Positions 1-5,409 of a stretch of DNA of 6,445 bases are shown here, in pieces. Numbering within the stretch: position 1 is the stretch's first letter; the number at the start of each line of letters is the position of its first letter. A model generated the notes under the pieces. That model made no database searches. It saw nothing but the letters and a program-made list of their open reading frames with translations, and had not been told where the DNA came from. The position numbers and the translations under genes are program-made. The stretch is from Proteocatella sp049670425 (GTDB lineage: Bacteria; Bacillota; Clostridia; Peptostreptococcales; Filifactoraceae). The stretch is taken from assembly GCA_049670425.1 (NCBI GenBank), contig JBATTG010000083.1, forward strand, positions 1 to 6,445. Direction: 5' to 3'.

Positions 1-744
1 TTCCCAGGTACAAACTGTGAATGGGATACTGCGCAGGCTTTCGAAAGAGAAGGGGCCGAAGCTGAAATTCTTGTATTTAACAACCTGAGCATAGAAAATA
101 TTGAAAAATCTATTGTGAAATTGGAAGCGGCTATAAGAAATGCTCAGATTCTAGTATTCCCAGGCGGTTTCAGCCTTGGCGATGAACCTGATGGTTCTGG
201 CAAGTTCATAGCAAATGTTATCAGAAATCCTAAAATATCGTCAGCCATAGAATATATGCTGAGTGAAAATGACGGATTGATACTGGGAATTTGCAACGGC
301 TTTCAGGCACTTATTAAAACAGGACTGCTTCCTTATGGACAGATAAGCAAACTTGATGAAAATAGCCCTACCCTGACATACAATAACAATGGACGACATA
401 TCGCAAGGATAGTTGAAACAAAGGGGATAACATTAAATTCACCGTGGCTGAATGGCCTTGATTTGGAAGATGTTTACAAAGTGCCGGTTTCTCATGGAGA
501 AGGCAGATTTGTATGCAATGAGGAAAACTATAAAAAACTTGTTGAGAATGATCAAGTGGCATTTGTATATGGAGATAATCCGAATGGTTCAGCATATAAT
601 ATCGAAGGAATAATAAGCCCTTGCGGAAAGATACTCGGCAAAATGGCTCATACAGAAAGAATAGATTCAAGACTATATAAGAATATTCCAGACATTATTG
701 AACAACCGATAATAAAATCAGGAGTGGATTATTTTAGAAAATAA
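1..744 (+). CDS. purL: Phosphoribosylformylglycinamidine synthase, C-terminal glutaminase domain (5' end outside window)
   Basis: This is the last 247 codons of FGAM synthase, which converts FGAR to FGAM with ATP and glutamine in the fourth step of purine synthesis. The reading frame is open from base 1, so the synthetase domains lie upstream of the window. What is visible is a class I glutamine amidotransferase domain: FPGTNCEWD at residues 1-9, FPGGFSLGDEPDGSGKF at about 53-69, the nucleophile elbow GICNGF with Cys98 (codon 292-294), PVSHGEGRF at 162-170, and MAHTER carrying His217 and Glu219. Cys98, His217 and Glu219 form the expected catalytic triad. The GDEPDGSGK stretch is typical of the large single-chain clostridial PurL rather than the small separate PurQ. 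An in-frame GTG at 115 is not the start, because conserved domain sequence precedes it. purB follows 104 bp downstream on the same strand. A separate purQ cannot be formally excluded without the upstream sequence. Confidence 0.93.
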   Translation, partial: FPGTNCEWDTAQAFEREGAEAEILVFNNLSIENIEKSIVKLEAAIRNAQILVFPGGFSLGDEPDGSGKFIANVIRNPKISSAIEYMLSENDGLILGICNGFQALIKTGLLPYGQISKLDENSPTLTYNNNGRHIARIVETKGITLNSPWLNGLDLEDVYKVPVSHGEGRFVCNEENYKKLVENDQVAFVYGDNPNGSAYNIEGIISPCGKILGKMAHTERIDSRLYKNIPDIIEQPIIKSGVDYFRK

Positions 745-766
745 GTAGAATAGAAAACAAATTTTG

Positions 767-775
767 TGGTAAAAT
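767..775 (+). promoter_or_regulatory. Candidate extended -10 promoter for purB
   Basis: The sequence TGGTAAAAT matches an extended -10 element (TG-N-TAAAAT). No good -35 box lies 16-18 bp upstream, which an extended -10 can tolerate. Transcription would start near 782, just ahead of the hairpin at 787-813, giving purB its own short leader even if it is also read through from purL. This rests on pattern matching in AT-rich DNA, so confidence is low. Confidence 0.3.
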
Positions 776-786
776 ATACATTCAAG

Positions 787-813
787 GTGCAGGTTATTTC
801 AAATAGCCTGCAC
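787..813 (+). other. Stem-loop in the purL-purB intergenic region
   Basis: GTGCAGG pairs exactly with CCTGCAC. The stem continues through a T-G wobble and TAT/ATA to a small AT loop. No T-tract follows (the next bases are TGTCTAAG), so it is not a standard intrinsic terminator. It sits 35 bp before the purB start and just ahead of its ribosome site (AGGAG near 836). It could be an mRNA-stabilising 5' hairpin, a processing site between purL and purB, or a weak attenuator. Confidence 0.5.
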
Positions 814-848
814 TGTCTAAGTTAAAATTACAAATAGGAGAATTAACA

Positions 849-2285
849 ATGTCAAACTATTATTCAAAATACCAAAGTCCTCTTAATGAGAGATATGCAA
901 GCAAAGAAATGAGTTATATTTTTTCGGATCAAAATAAATTTGAAACTTTCAGAACACTCTGGATAGCTCTTGCGGAAGCAGAGAAAGAGCTTGGTATAGA
1001 TATTACAGATGAGCAAATTGAAGAACTAAAAAAATACAGAACATCTATAGATTTTGATGTTGCAAAAAAAATCGAAAAAGAGACAAGACATGACGTAATG
1101 GCTCATGTTAAGGCCTACGGCTTGATGGCACAAAGTGCAAAAGGAATAATCCATCTTGGAGCAACAAGTGCTTTTGTAGGCGATAATACGGATATTATTG
1201 TTATGAAAAGTGCCCTGGAAATAATTGAAAAGAAAATGGCAGTTTTGATAAATAATCTGAAAGAATTTTCACTGGAATACAAAGATATGCCTGCTTTGGG
1301 CTTCACGCACTTTCAGGCAGCACAGCTGGTAACCGTTGGTAAAAGAGCAACTTTATGGATGCAGGATCTGCTTCTGGATTTAGACGATGTAATCTATAGA
1401 AAAGAAGGTCTAAGACTAAGAGGAGCCAAAGGTACAACCGGGACTCAGGCCTCATTTATGTCATTATTTGACAATGACCATGAAAAAGTAAAAATGGTAG
1501 ATAAACTGGTATGTGAAAAAATGGGTTTTGAAAAAAGCTATGCCGTAACAGGACAGACGTATTCACGCAAAGTGGATTTTCAAGTGCTTTCATCACTATC
1601 ACAGATTGCACAGTCGCTTCATAAGATGACAAATGACATAAGACTCCTTCAGAGTCTTAAAGAAATAGAGGAACCATTTGAAAAAAACCAGATAGGTTCA
1701 TCAGCAATGGCATACAAGAGAAACCCGATGAGATCAGAGAGAATATCTTCTCTTGCAAAATATGTTATTAATATTGCTCAAAATCCTGCATTTGTACATG
1801 CAACGCAGTGGCTTGAGCGTACGCTTGATGATTCTGCAAACAAAAGACTCTCTACCGCAGAGGCTTTTATGGCTACGGATGCTATTATTGATATTGCAAT
1901 AAATGTAACCAACAATCTGGTAGTATATGAAAATATGATAAAAAGAAGAATAAATGAAGAACTTCCATTTATGGCTACGGAGAATATATTGATGGAAGCC
2001 GTAAAAAAAGGTGGAGACAGACAGGAACTTCATGAAAAAATAAGAGTATATTCAATGGAAGCTGGCAGAAATGTGAAAGAGCTTGGAAAAGAAAACAACC
2101 TGCTGGAGCTTCTTGCAAACGATGAAGAATTCAAACTTACCGATGAAGAAATCAAGGCGCTTATGAATCCATCTCTTTATATAGGAAGAGCACCTCAGCA
2201 AGTTGTTGAATTTATCGAAGACGAAGTAAATCCTAGACTGGAAAACTATAAAGAACTGAAAATGAATGTTGAACTGAGTGTGTAA
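849..2285 (+). CDS. purB: Adenylosuccinate lyase
   Basis: PurB removes fumarate from SAICAR to give AICAR, and from adenylosuccinate to give AMP. It is a cytosolic homotetramer of the fumarase/aspartase superfamily. Family motifs are clear: ETRHDVMAH at residues 78-86, IHLGATSAFVGDNTD at 101-115, GFTHFQAAQ at 151-159 with the catalytic His154, and the superfamily signature GSSAMAYKRNP at 283-293 on the catalytic Ser loop. At 478 residues it is longer than the roughly 430-residue Bacillus PurB. It reads closely along the length of animal ADSL, with shared blocks such as KGTTGTQASF, RTLDDSAN and ELPFMATENI. The usual Pro of the signature (SSAMPYKRNP) is Ala288 here. The ATG at 849 follows AGGAG with a suitable spacer, and the N-terminus (SPLNERYAS) aligns with the family. 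It ends 32 bp before a strong terminator hairpin and converges on thiE. Confidence 0.97.
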   Translation: MSNYYSKYQSPLNERYASKEMSYIFSDQNKFETFRTLWIALAEAEKELGIDITDEQIEELKKYRTSIDFDVAKKIEKETRHDVMAHVKAYGLMAQSAKGIIHLGATSAFVGDNTDIIVMKSALEIIEKKMAVLINNLKEFSLEYKDMPALGFTHFQAAQLVTVGKRATLWMQDLLLDLDDVIYRKEGLRLRGAKGTTGTQASFMSLFDNDHEKVKMVDKLVCEKMGFEKSYAVTGQTYSRKVDFQVLSSLSQIAQSLHKMTNDIRLLQSLKEIEEPFEKNQIGSSAMAYKRNPMRSERISSLAKYVINIAQNPAFVHATQWLERTLDDSANKRLSTAEAFMATDAIIDIAINVTNNLVVYENMIKRRINEELPFMATENILMEAVKKGGDRQELHEKIRVYSMEAGRNVKELGKENNLLELLANDEEFKLTDEEIKALMNPSLYIGRAPQQVVEFIEDEVNPRLENYKELKMNVELSV

Positions 2286-2316
2286 ATAAGGCTGAGTTTA
2301 TAAAATAAGAAAACAG

Positions 2317-2362
2317 GCAGAAAGCCATGTTAAATCAAAAATGATTTAACATGGCTTTCTGC
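2317..2362. terminator. Bidirectional intrinsic terminator between purB and thiE
   Basis: A perfect 21-bp inverted repeat (GCAGAAAGCCATG... paired with ...CATGGCTTTCTGC) closes on a four-base AAAA loop. On the plus strand it is followed by TATATAATTAATTA. On the minus strand it is followed by CTGTTTTCTTATTTT, a T-rich tract. It lies between the convergent purB (ends 2285) and thiE (ends 2462), so it can end both transcripts. The minus-strand T-tract is the better one. The stem is longer than most terminators. Confidence 0.85.
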
Positions 2363-2461
2363 TATATAATTAATTATTGACATTAAAATGTTGGAATCGT
2401 TAAAGTTTTTCATGAAAAATTGCAAGTAAGGTTTTTTTTGCAAAAATGAATTCCATCGAGC

Positions 2462-3094
2462 TTACATTTCAAGTATTGAAGAGATTTTTTCTTTCAGCGC
2501 ACATGAAGCCTTTTGTGGGTCATGGGCCTTCATTATAGCCGATACCACGGCAATGCCATTTACCGCAGTCCCTGAAAGCACATGGCAATTATCGATGTTA
2601 AGCCCACCGATAGCTACGACAGGAATAGCTACACTGTTGCATATGTCGTTAAGCGTACGGACATCAGTGATAAGGGTTACGACTTTGGTAGTAGTGGGGA
2701 AAATGGCTCCTACTCCAAGATAATCAGCGCCGGCTTCTGCAGCGGCAAGAGCTTGAGTTATAGTTTTTGCAGTTGCACCTATTATTTTGTTATTGCCTAA
2801 AATTTTTCGAGCCACGGCAACAGGCAGGTCATTTTTACCAAGATGCACGCCATCAGCATTGCATGCAAGCGCAATATCAATCCGGTCATCAATTAGAAGT
2901 GGTACACTATATCTATCAGCTATAGATTTTACTTTTAAAGCCATATCTAAAAAATCCAGGCTGGAAGCATCTTTTTCACGTAGTTGCAGCAATGTGATTC
3001 CACCTTTGCAGGCAAGCTCGATTTTCGAAAGAAAAACAGATTCATCCATATCAGAACGGTCTGTAACAAGGTAAAGGGTCAAATCTATATTCAT
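2462..3094 (-). CDS. thiE: Thiamine-phosphate synthase
   Basis: ThiE couples HMP-PP with HET-P (thiazole phosphate), releasing pyrophosphate and giving thiamine monophosphate. It is a cytosolic TIM-barrel enzyme. Visible motifs in order: YLVTDR at residues 8-13, LQLREKD at 36-42, PLLIDDRIDIAL at 65-76, DGVHLGKNDLP at 81-91, IGATAKT at 105-111, GADYLGVGAIFPTTTK at 122-137, PVVAIGGL at 158-165 and GIAVVSAI at 180-187. The length of 210 residues is normal. Two conserved spots differ from the common form: IGATAKT replaces the more usual G-x-S-x-H-T, and TTTKVVTLI replaces TxTKxD. The ATG at 3094 is preceded by AGAGAGG with a 5-nt spacer. That site overlaps the thiM stop region, and the genes are 12 bp apart, so translation is probably coupled. 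It is the last gene of the thi operon. Confidence 0.95.
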   Translation of the reverse strand: MNIDLTLYLVTDRSDMDESVFLSKIELACKGGITLLQLREKDASSLDFLDMALKVKSIADRYSVPLLIDDRIDIALACNADGVHLGKNDLPVAVARKILGNNKIIGATAKTITQALAAAEAGADYLGVGAIFPTTTKVVTLITDVRTLNDICNSVAIPVVAIGGLNIDNCHVLSGTAVNGIAVVSAIMKAHDPQKASCALKEKISSILEM

Positions 3095-3106
3095 AATAAC
3101 CTCTCT

Positions 3107-3943
3107 TTAATATTCTATTTTGATAAATTTAATTTTATCTAAAAAAACTTCATCTGATATATTGGATAAATTATCCAAAAGTTCGGTTCGAAAACTTCCA
3201 CAACCTATTGCATTTGAAGAAAGTTCTCCGCAAATCCCCATCAGTGCGACAGCAGAAATAGCGGATAGCATATAGTCTCTTGAAGTCGCATAGCTTGCAA
3301 TAAGACAATTAAGCATGCAGCCAGTGCCTGTTACACTGGAAAGTTTTTCGCAACCATTTTTAAGAATATACACTGAATTGCCATCTGAAATTATATCAAT
3401 TACGCCTGTGGCGACTACAATAGCGCCCATATTTTGCGCAAATTCAGTCAGCATATCCAAAATCTCTTCAGGCGGTATTGCAGTAATCGAATCCTTACTG
3501 CCCGAATCAATGCCTTTAGAATCATTTTCTTTACCGCATATCGCTTTTATTTCGGATATATTGCCTTTTATTATATTTGGTTTGCATTTTCGAATGAACT
3601 TATTTGCATAATTCAGACGAAGTTGACTGCAACCTACACCCACAAGGTCTATGACACAGGGAATGTTATTTTCATGTGCAGCTTTTCCTGAAATAAGCAT
3701 AGCTTCCATACGGCTGTCATTTATATTGCCAAGGTTAACCGCCAGAGATTTAGACAAAGACGTAATTTCATTTACCTCAAGCGGATGTTCTGCCATTATA
3801 GGTCTGGCACCAACAGCGAGAACCGCATTTGCGCAATCGTTTATTGAAATATGATTTGTTATGCAATGAATCAAAGGAGACGATGCCCTAACAAGATCTT
3901 TCACCCTCAACATATCCACTGTCTCGTACTTGTGATTTTTCAT
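3107..3943 (-). CDS. thiM: Hydroxyethylthiazole kinase
   Basis: ThiM phosphorylates the salvaged thiazole alcohol HET to HET-P, the substrate of ThiE. It is a cytosolic trimer with a ribokinase-like fold. Motifs: PLIHCITNHISINDCAN at residues 23-39, GARPIMAEHPLEV at 45-57 for thiazole binding, KPNIIKGNISEI at 121-132, ATGVIDIISDG at 178-188, and the anion-hole and active-site loop VTGTGCM at 204-210 with Cys209. The 278-residue length fits the family. The ATG at 3943 has AGGAG at 3953-3957 with a 9-nt spacer. The alternative Met11 start has no comparable ribosome site, so the longer form is preferred. Its first 56 bp overlap the end of thiW in another frame. thiE follows after 12 bp. Confidence 0.95.
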   Translation of the reverse strand: MKNHKYETVDMLRVKDLVRASSPLIHCITNHISINDCANAVLAVGARPIMAEHPLEVNEITSLSKSLAVNLGNINDSRMEAMLISGKAAHENNIPCVIDLVGVGCSQLRLNYANKFIRKCKPNIIKGNISEIKAICGKENDSKGIDSGSKDSITAIPPEEILDMLTEFAQNMGAIVVATGVIDIISDGNSVYILKNGCEKLSSVTGTGCMLNCLIASYATSRDYMLSAISAVALMGICGELSSNAIGCGSFRTELLDNLSNISDEVFLDKIKFIKIEY

Positions 3944-4457
3944 AAGTTGCAGCTCCTAATTTTTTTTGAAATTTACTTAGATTACCTGTTTTACTCAGTT
4001 GAAGAAGCAATAAAAAGGCGATGCTGCTGCCGATAGTTGTCCCTCCTAAGAAAGACGGAACGTAGAACATCCATGTAAGACCAGTTCGTCCCCATAAAAC
4101 AGCCATGACAGGGTAAGATATTATAGAACCAATAAAGCCAGTTCCGATAACCTCACCAATCACAGCCCAAATTAATTTGCCTTTTGATAAGCGGTAAAGC
4201 ATACCCGACAAGGCAGCGCCAAAAACAGCTCCAGTAAGAGCAAGTGGAGGAATGCCCATGAACATCATTCTTATGACCCCGATGAGCGTTGCGCAAAAAA
4301 GAGCATACCAAGGTCCTAATAGTACAGCCGCTACAACATTAATCAAATGGGCCATGGGGCACATCCCTTCAATCCTCAATATGGGGGATATGACAACTCC
4401 TATAGCAACCAGCATTGATAAAACTACCATTTTCAAAGTCGAACTTTTTCTTTCCAT
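3888..4457 (-). CDS. thiW: ECF transporter S component ThiW, probable thiazole-precursor importer
   Basis: ThiW is the substrate-binding membrane subunit of an energy-coupling-factor transporter. The family has been predicted from gene context to import the thiazole moiety (HET), working with shared EcfA/A'/T subunits encoded elsewhere. The protein is hydrophobic, with about five membrane segments near residues 8-28, 36-62, 70-90, 95-120 and 134-154. It carries the family block CPMAHLINVVAAVLLGPW at 33-50. The ATG at 4457 follows GGAGG with a 10-nt spacer. The coding strand has a run of eight A (plus-strand T 3960-3967) at codons 164-166. Beyond it the frame adds a 23-residue charged tail that overlaps thiM by 56 bp. 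With one A fewer the protein would end at 166 residues, nearer the usual family length. It is first in the thiW-thiM-thiE operon, behind the TPP riboswitch. Family call is firm; substrate is inferred. Confidence 0.92.
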   Translation of the reverse strand: MERKSSTLKMVVLSMLVAIGVVISPILRIEGMCPMAHLINVVAAVLLGPWYALFCATLIGVIRMMFMGIPPLALTGAVFGAALSGMLYRLSKGKLIWAVIGEVIGTGFIGSIISYPVMAVLWGRTGLTWMFYVPSFLGGTTIGSSIAFLLLLQLSKTGNLSKFQKKLGAATYEKSQVRDSGYVEGERSC

Positions 4458-4560
4458 AGTTAAACTACCTCCAAAATTATAATTAGTTTTTCGACGAATA
4501 AACGCCTACAAAATACATTTAATTATGCTTAGGAAATAGAACTGTTTATGTTTAAATAAG

Positions 4561-4581
4561 AAAAAATTCATAATACGAATT
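4561..4581 (-). terminator. Weak AT-rich terminator-like hairpin in the thi leader
   Basis: On the minus strand AATTC pairs with GAATT across a 7-base loop and is followed directly by T6, then CTTATTT. The stem is short and AT-only except for one pair, so it is weak. It lies between the TPP-like element (4616-4694) and the thiW start, where an expression platform for that element would be expected. It could equally be chance in AT-rich DNA. Confidence 0.25.
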
Positions 4582-4615
4582 GTGCTTATGTATAAAATTT
4601 CATTACAACAAAACA

Positions 4616-4694
4616 GCTACTTCCATATAGCAAAATATATGGTCGGTTAAAGCTCAAAAGCTTCCTCTCAGCCGGAAACACCAGCACCCTCGCT
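4616..4694 (-). promoter_or_regulatory. TPP-aptamer-like RNA element lacking the pyrophosphate-sensing half
   Basis: Read on the minus strand, this holds GGGTGCTGG, a TGTTT loop, CCGGC, TGAGAGG, the hairpin AAGCT-TTTG-AGCTT, then TAACC. That is the P2, P3, J3/2 (CTGAGA) and P3a layout of a TPP aptamer, the half that binds the aminopyrimidine ring. It shares an exact 13-mer, GGCTGAGAGGAAG, with the canonical riboswitch (plus strand 4661-4673 versus 4886-4898). The second half is not TPP-like: instead of ACCTGAT...GGATAATGCC...CGTAGGG there is a perfect 7-bp hairpin (4623-4642, CCATATA/TATATGG), then GAAGTAGC. It may be an HMP-PP-type (thiS motif) or other variant riboswitch, or a decayed second TPP riboswitch. 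It lies in the thiW leader, downstream of the first riboswitch's terminator. Confidence 0.6.
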
Positions 4695-4711
4695 ATTAAG
4701 TTGTTTGAATT

Positions 4712-4745
4712 AAGAACATAGGGAGCTCCCCCTCTATTCTTTTTT
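4712..4745 (+). terminator. Terminator-like hairpin antisense to the thi leader
   Basis: AAGAACATAGGG can pair with the following CCCTCTATTCTT (7 bp with one wobble, one mismatch, then 4 bp) around an AGCTCC loop. On the plus strand it runs straight into T6, so it has the form of an intrinsic terminator pointing away from the thi genes. No plus-strand gene upstream needs it. On the minus strand the same hairpin lacks a good T-tract and would simply be a leader structure between the TPP terminator and the second element. Confidence 0.4.
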
Positions 4746-4774
4746 AAATAATGTTGCTAAAAAAATCAAAACAC

Positions 4775-4806
4775 AAAAAAGAGATATGCCTGAACAGGGA
4801 TATCTC
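4775..4806 (-). terminator. Intrinsic terminator of the TPP riboswitch
   Basis: On the minus strand GAGATAT pairs with ATATCTC, with an inner CCTG/CAGG extension after one mismatch, and TTTTTT follows at once, then GTGTTTTGATTTTTTT. It begins about 30 nt past the TPP aptamer, the usual position for its expression platform. TPP binding should favour this hairpin and stop transcription before thiW. A small imperfect hairpin at 4810-4828 (TATACA/TGTATA) lies between aptamer and terminator and may take part in the alternative fold. Confidence 0.82.
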
Positions 4807-4835
4807 ATATATACAGAATTCTTGTATAAACAAAT

Positions 4836-4920
4836 ATTTCCCTACGTCGGCATTATCCGAATCAGGTTACGGGTCGAAGTGTTAACTTCCTCTCAGCCTG
4901 TAAAACAAACTCCCCACAAA
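4836..4920 (-). promoter_or_regulatory. TPP riboswitch (THI box)
   Basis: The minus strand carries the full conserved set in order: GGGGAG (P2 start), a P3 stem AGTTTG/CAGGCT, GGCTGAGA (plus 4891-4898), the optional P3a hairpin GAAGT-TAAC-ACTTC, GACCC closing P2, ACCTGAT (plus 4861-4867), P5 TCGG-ATAATG-CCGA, and CGTAGGGAA (plus 4838-4846). This aptamer binds thiamine pyrophosphate and turns down thiamine synthesis and transport genes. It heads the thiW-thiM-thiE operon, with a terminator just downstream, so control is probably by transcription termination. P1 appears weak here: only a few base pairs can be drawn beside GGGG and GGGAA. Confidence 0.96.
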
Positions 4921-5139
4921 AACAAATCTAACACAAAAAAAACAAAAAATCAAGTATAGTTTGATATTGGATTGAAAAATATTCCTATTTGTTCATTATT
5001 TCTATAGTTTTTTCACATTAAAATCTTTAATAACCAACAGCTTTGTGTTATTATATAAGCGTATGCAAAAATGATAAATATATAGAAATGAAATCATAGA
5101 TATTATAAATTTGATATTTCAAAAATAGAGGAGTATGCG
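4921..5139. promoter_or_regulatory. Divergent promoter region between the thi operon and rqcP
   Basis: This 219-bp AT-rich gap must hold promoters for the leftward thi operon and rightward rqcP. For thi, TATACT on the minus strand (plus 4953-4958) is a plausible -10, putting the transcript start near 4947, about 27 nt before the TPP aptamer; no strong -35 is visible. For rqcP, one candidate is TTGAAA (4972-4977), a 16-bp spacer and CATTAT (4994-4999). TTATATAA at 5051-5058 is another -10-like site. None is compelling by itself. No small gene was seen here. Confidence 0.45.
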
Positions 5140-5382
5140 ATGAGAATTGATAAGTTTTTAAAAGTATCAAGAATAATTAAAAGAAGAACTGTTGCTAAGG
5201 ATGCTTCAGATGCAGGAATAATATTAATAAACGGCAAAGAAGCAAAACCTTCGACTAAGGTAAAAGAGGGCGATATCCTCGAAATAACATTTGGCGAGCG
5301 AAAATTAAAAGTCAAAGTTATGTCACTTAAAGACAGTACAAAGAAAGACGATGCTATGCAAATGTATGAAATAATGGACTAG
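5140..5382 (+). CDS. rqcP: S4-domain RNA-binding protein, RqcP (YabO) / HslR family
   Basis: This small S4-fold protein binds RNA on stalled 50S subunits. In Bacillus subtilis the orthologue YabO (RqcP) helps RqcH add alanine tails to stuck nascent chains; E. coli Hsp15 (HslR) is related. The S4 domain fills residues 1-60: MRIDKFLKVSRIIKRRT at 1-17, INGKEAKPSTKVKEGD at 30-45, and the strand ITFGERKLKVKV at 49-60. The tail LKDSTKKDDAMQMYEI at 63-78 matches the YabO type. The length (80 residues) is normal. ATG 5140 follows AGAGGAG with a 6-nt spacer. An upstream ATG at 5135 reads only two codons. divIC follows after 27 bp, as in the yab-divIC cluster of Firmicutes, but yabP and yabQ are absent. 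Confidence 0.92.
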   Translation: MRIDKFLKVSRIIKRRTVAKDASDAGIILINGKEAKPSTKVKEGDILEITFGERKLKVKVMSLKDSTKKDDAMQMYEIMD

Positions 5383-5409
5383 CATGCAAAGACTTGAGAG
5401 GACGAAGTT

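Noticed and set aside
115..744. Independent gene starting at GTG 115
   Set aside because: The frame is open back to base 1 and the upstream codons encode the conserved FPGTNCEWD start of the glutaminase domain, so GTG 115 is internal to purL.
2420..2443. TTGCAA inverted repeat with 12-base loop followed by T5 on the minus strand, as a thiE terminator
   Set aside because: The stem is only 6 bp and contains just two G-C pairs; the perfect 21-bp hairpin a little further on is a far better terminator for the thi operon.
2582..3074. Two plus-strand open frames opposite thiE
   Set aside because: They are antisense shadows of a clear ThiE coding sequence, with low-complexity Ser/Cys-rich translations.
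3888..3943. thiW/thiM overlap taken as evidence that thiM starts later, at Met11
   Set aside because: The first ATG has an AGGAG site at a good distance, and the later ATG has none; moving the start would also not remove the overlap.
3851..4036. Small plus-strand reading frame across the thiW/thiM junction
   Set aside because: It lies opposite two well-supported genes, has no ribosome site and no recognisable protein features.
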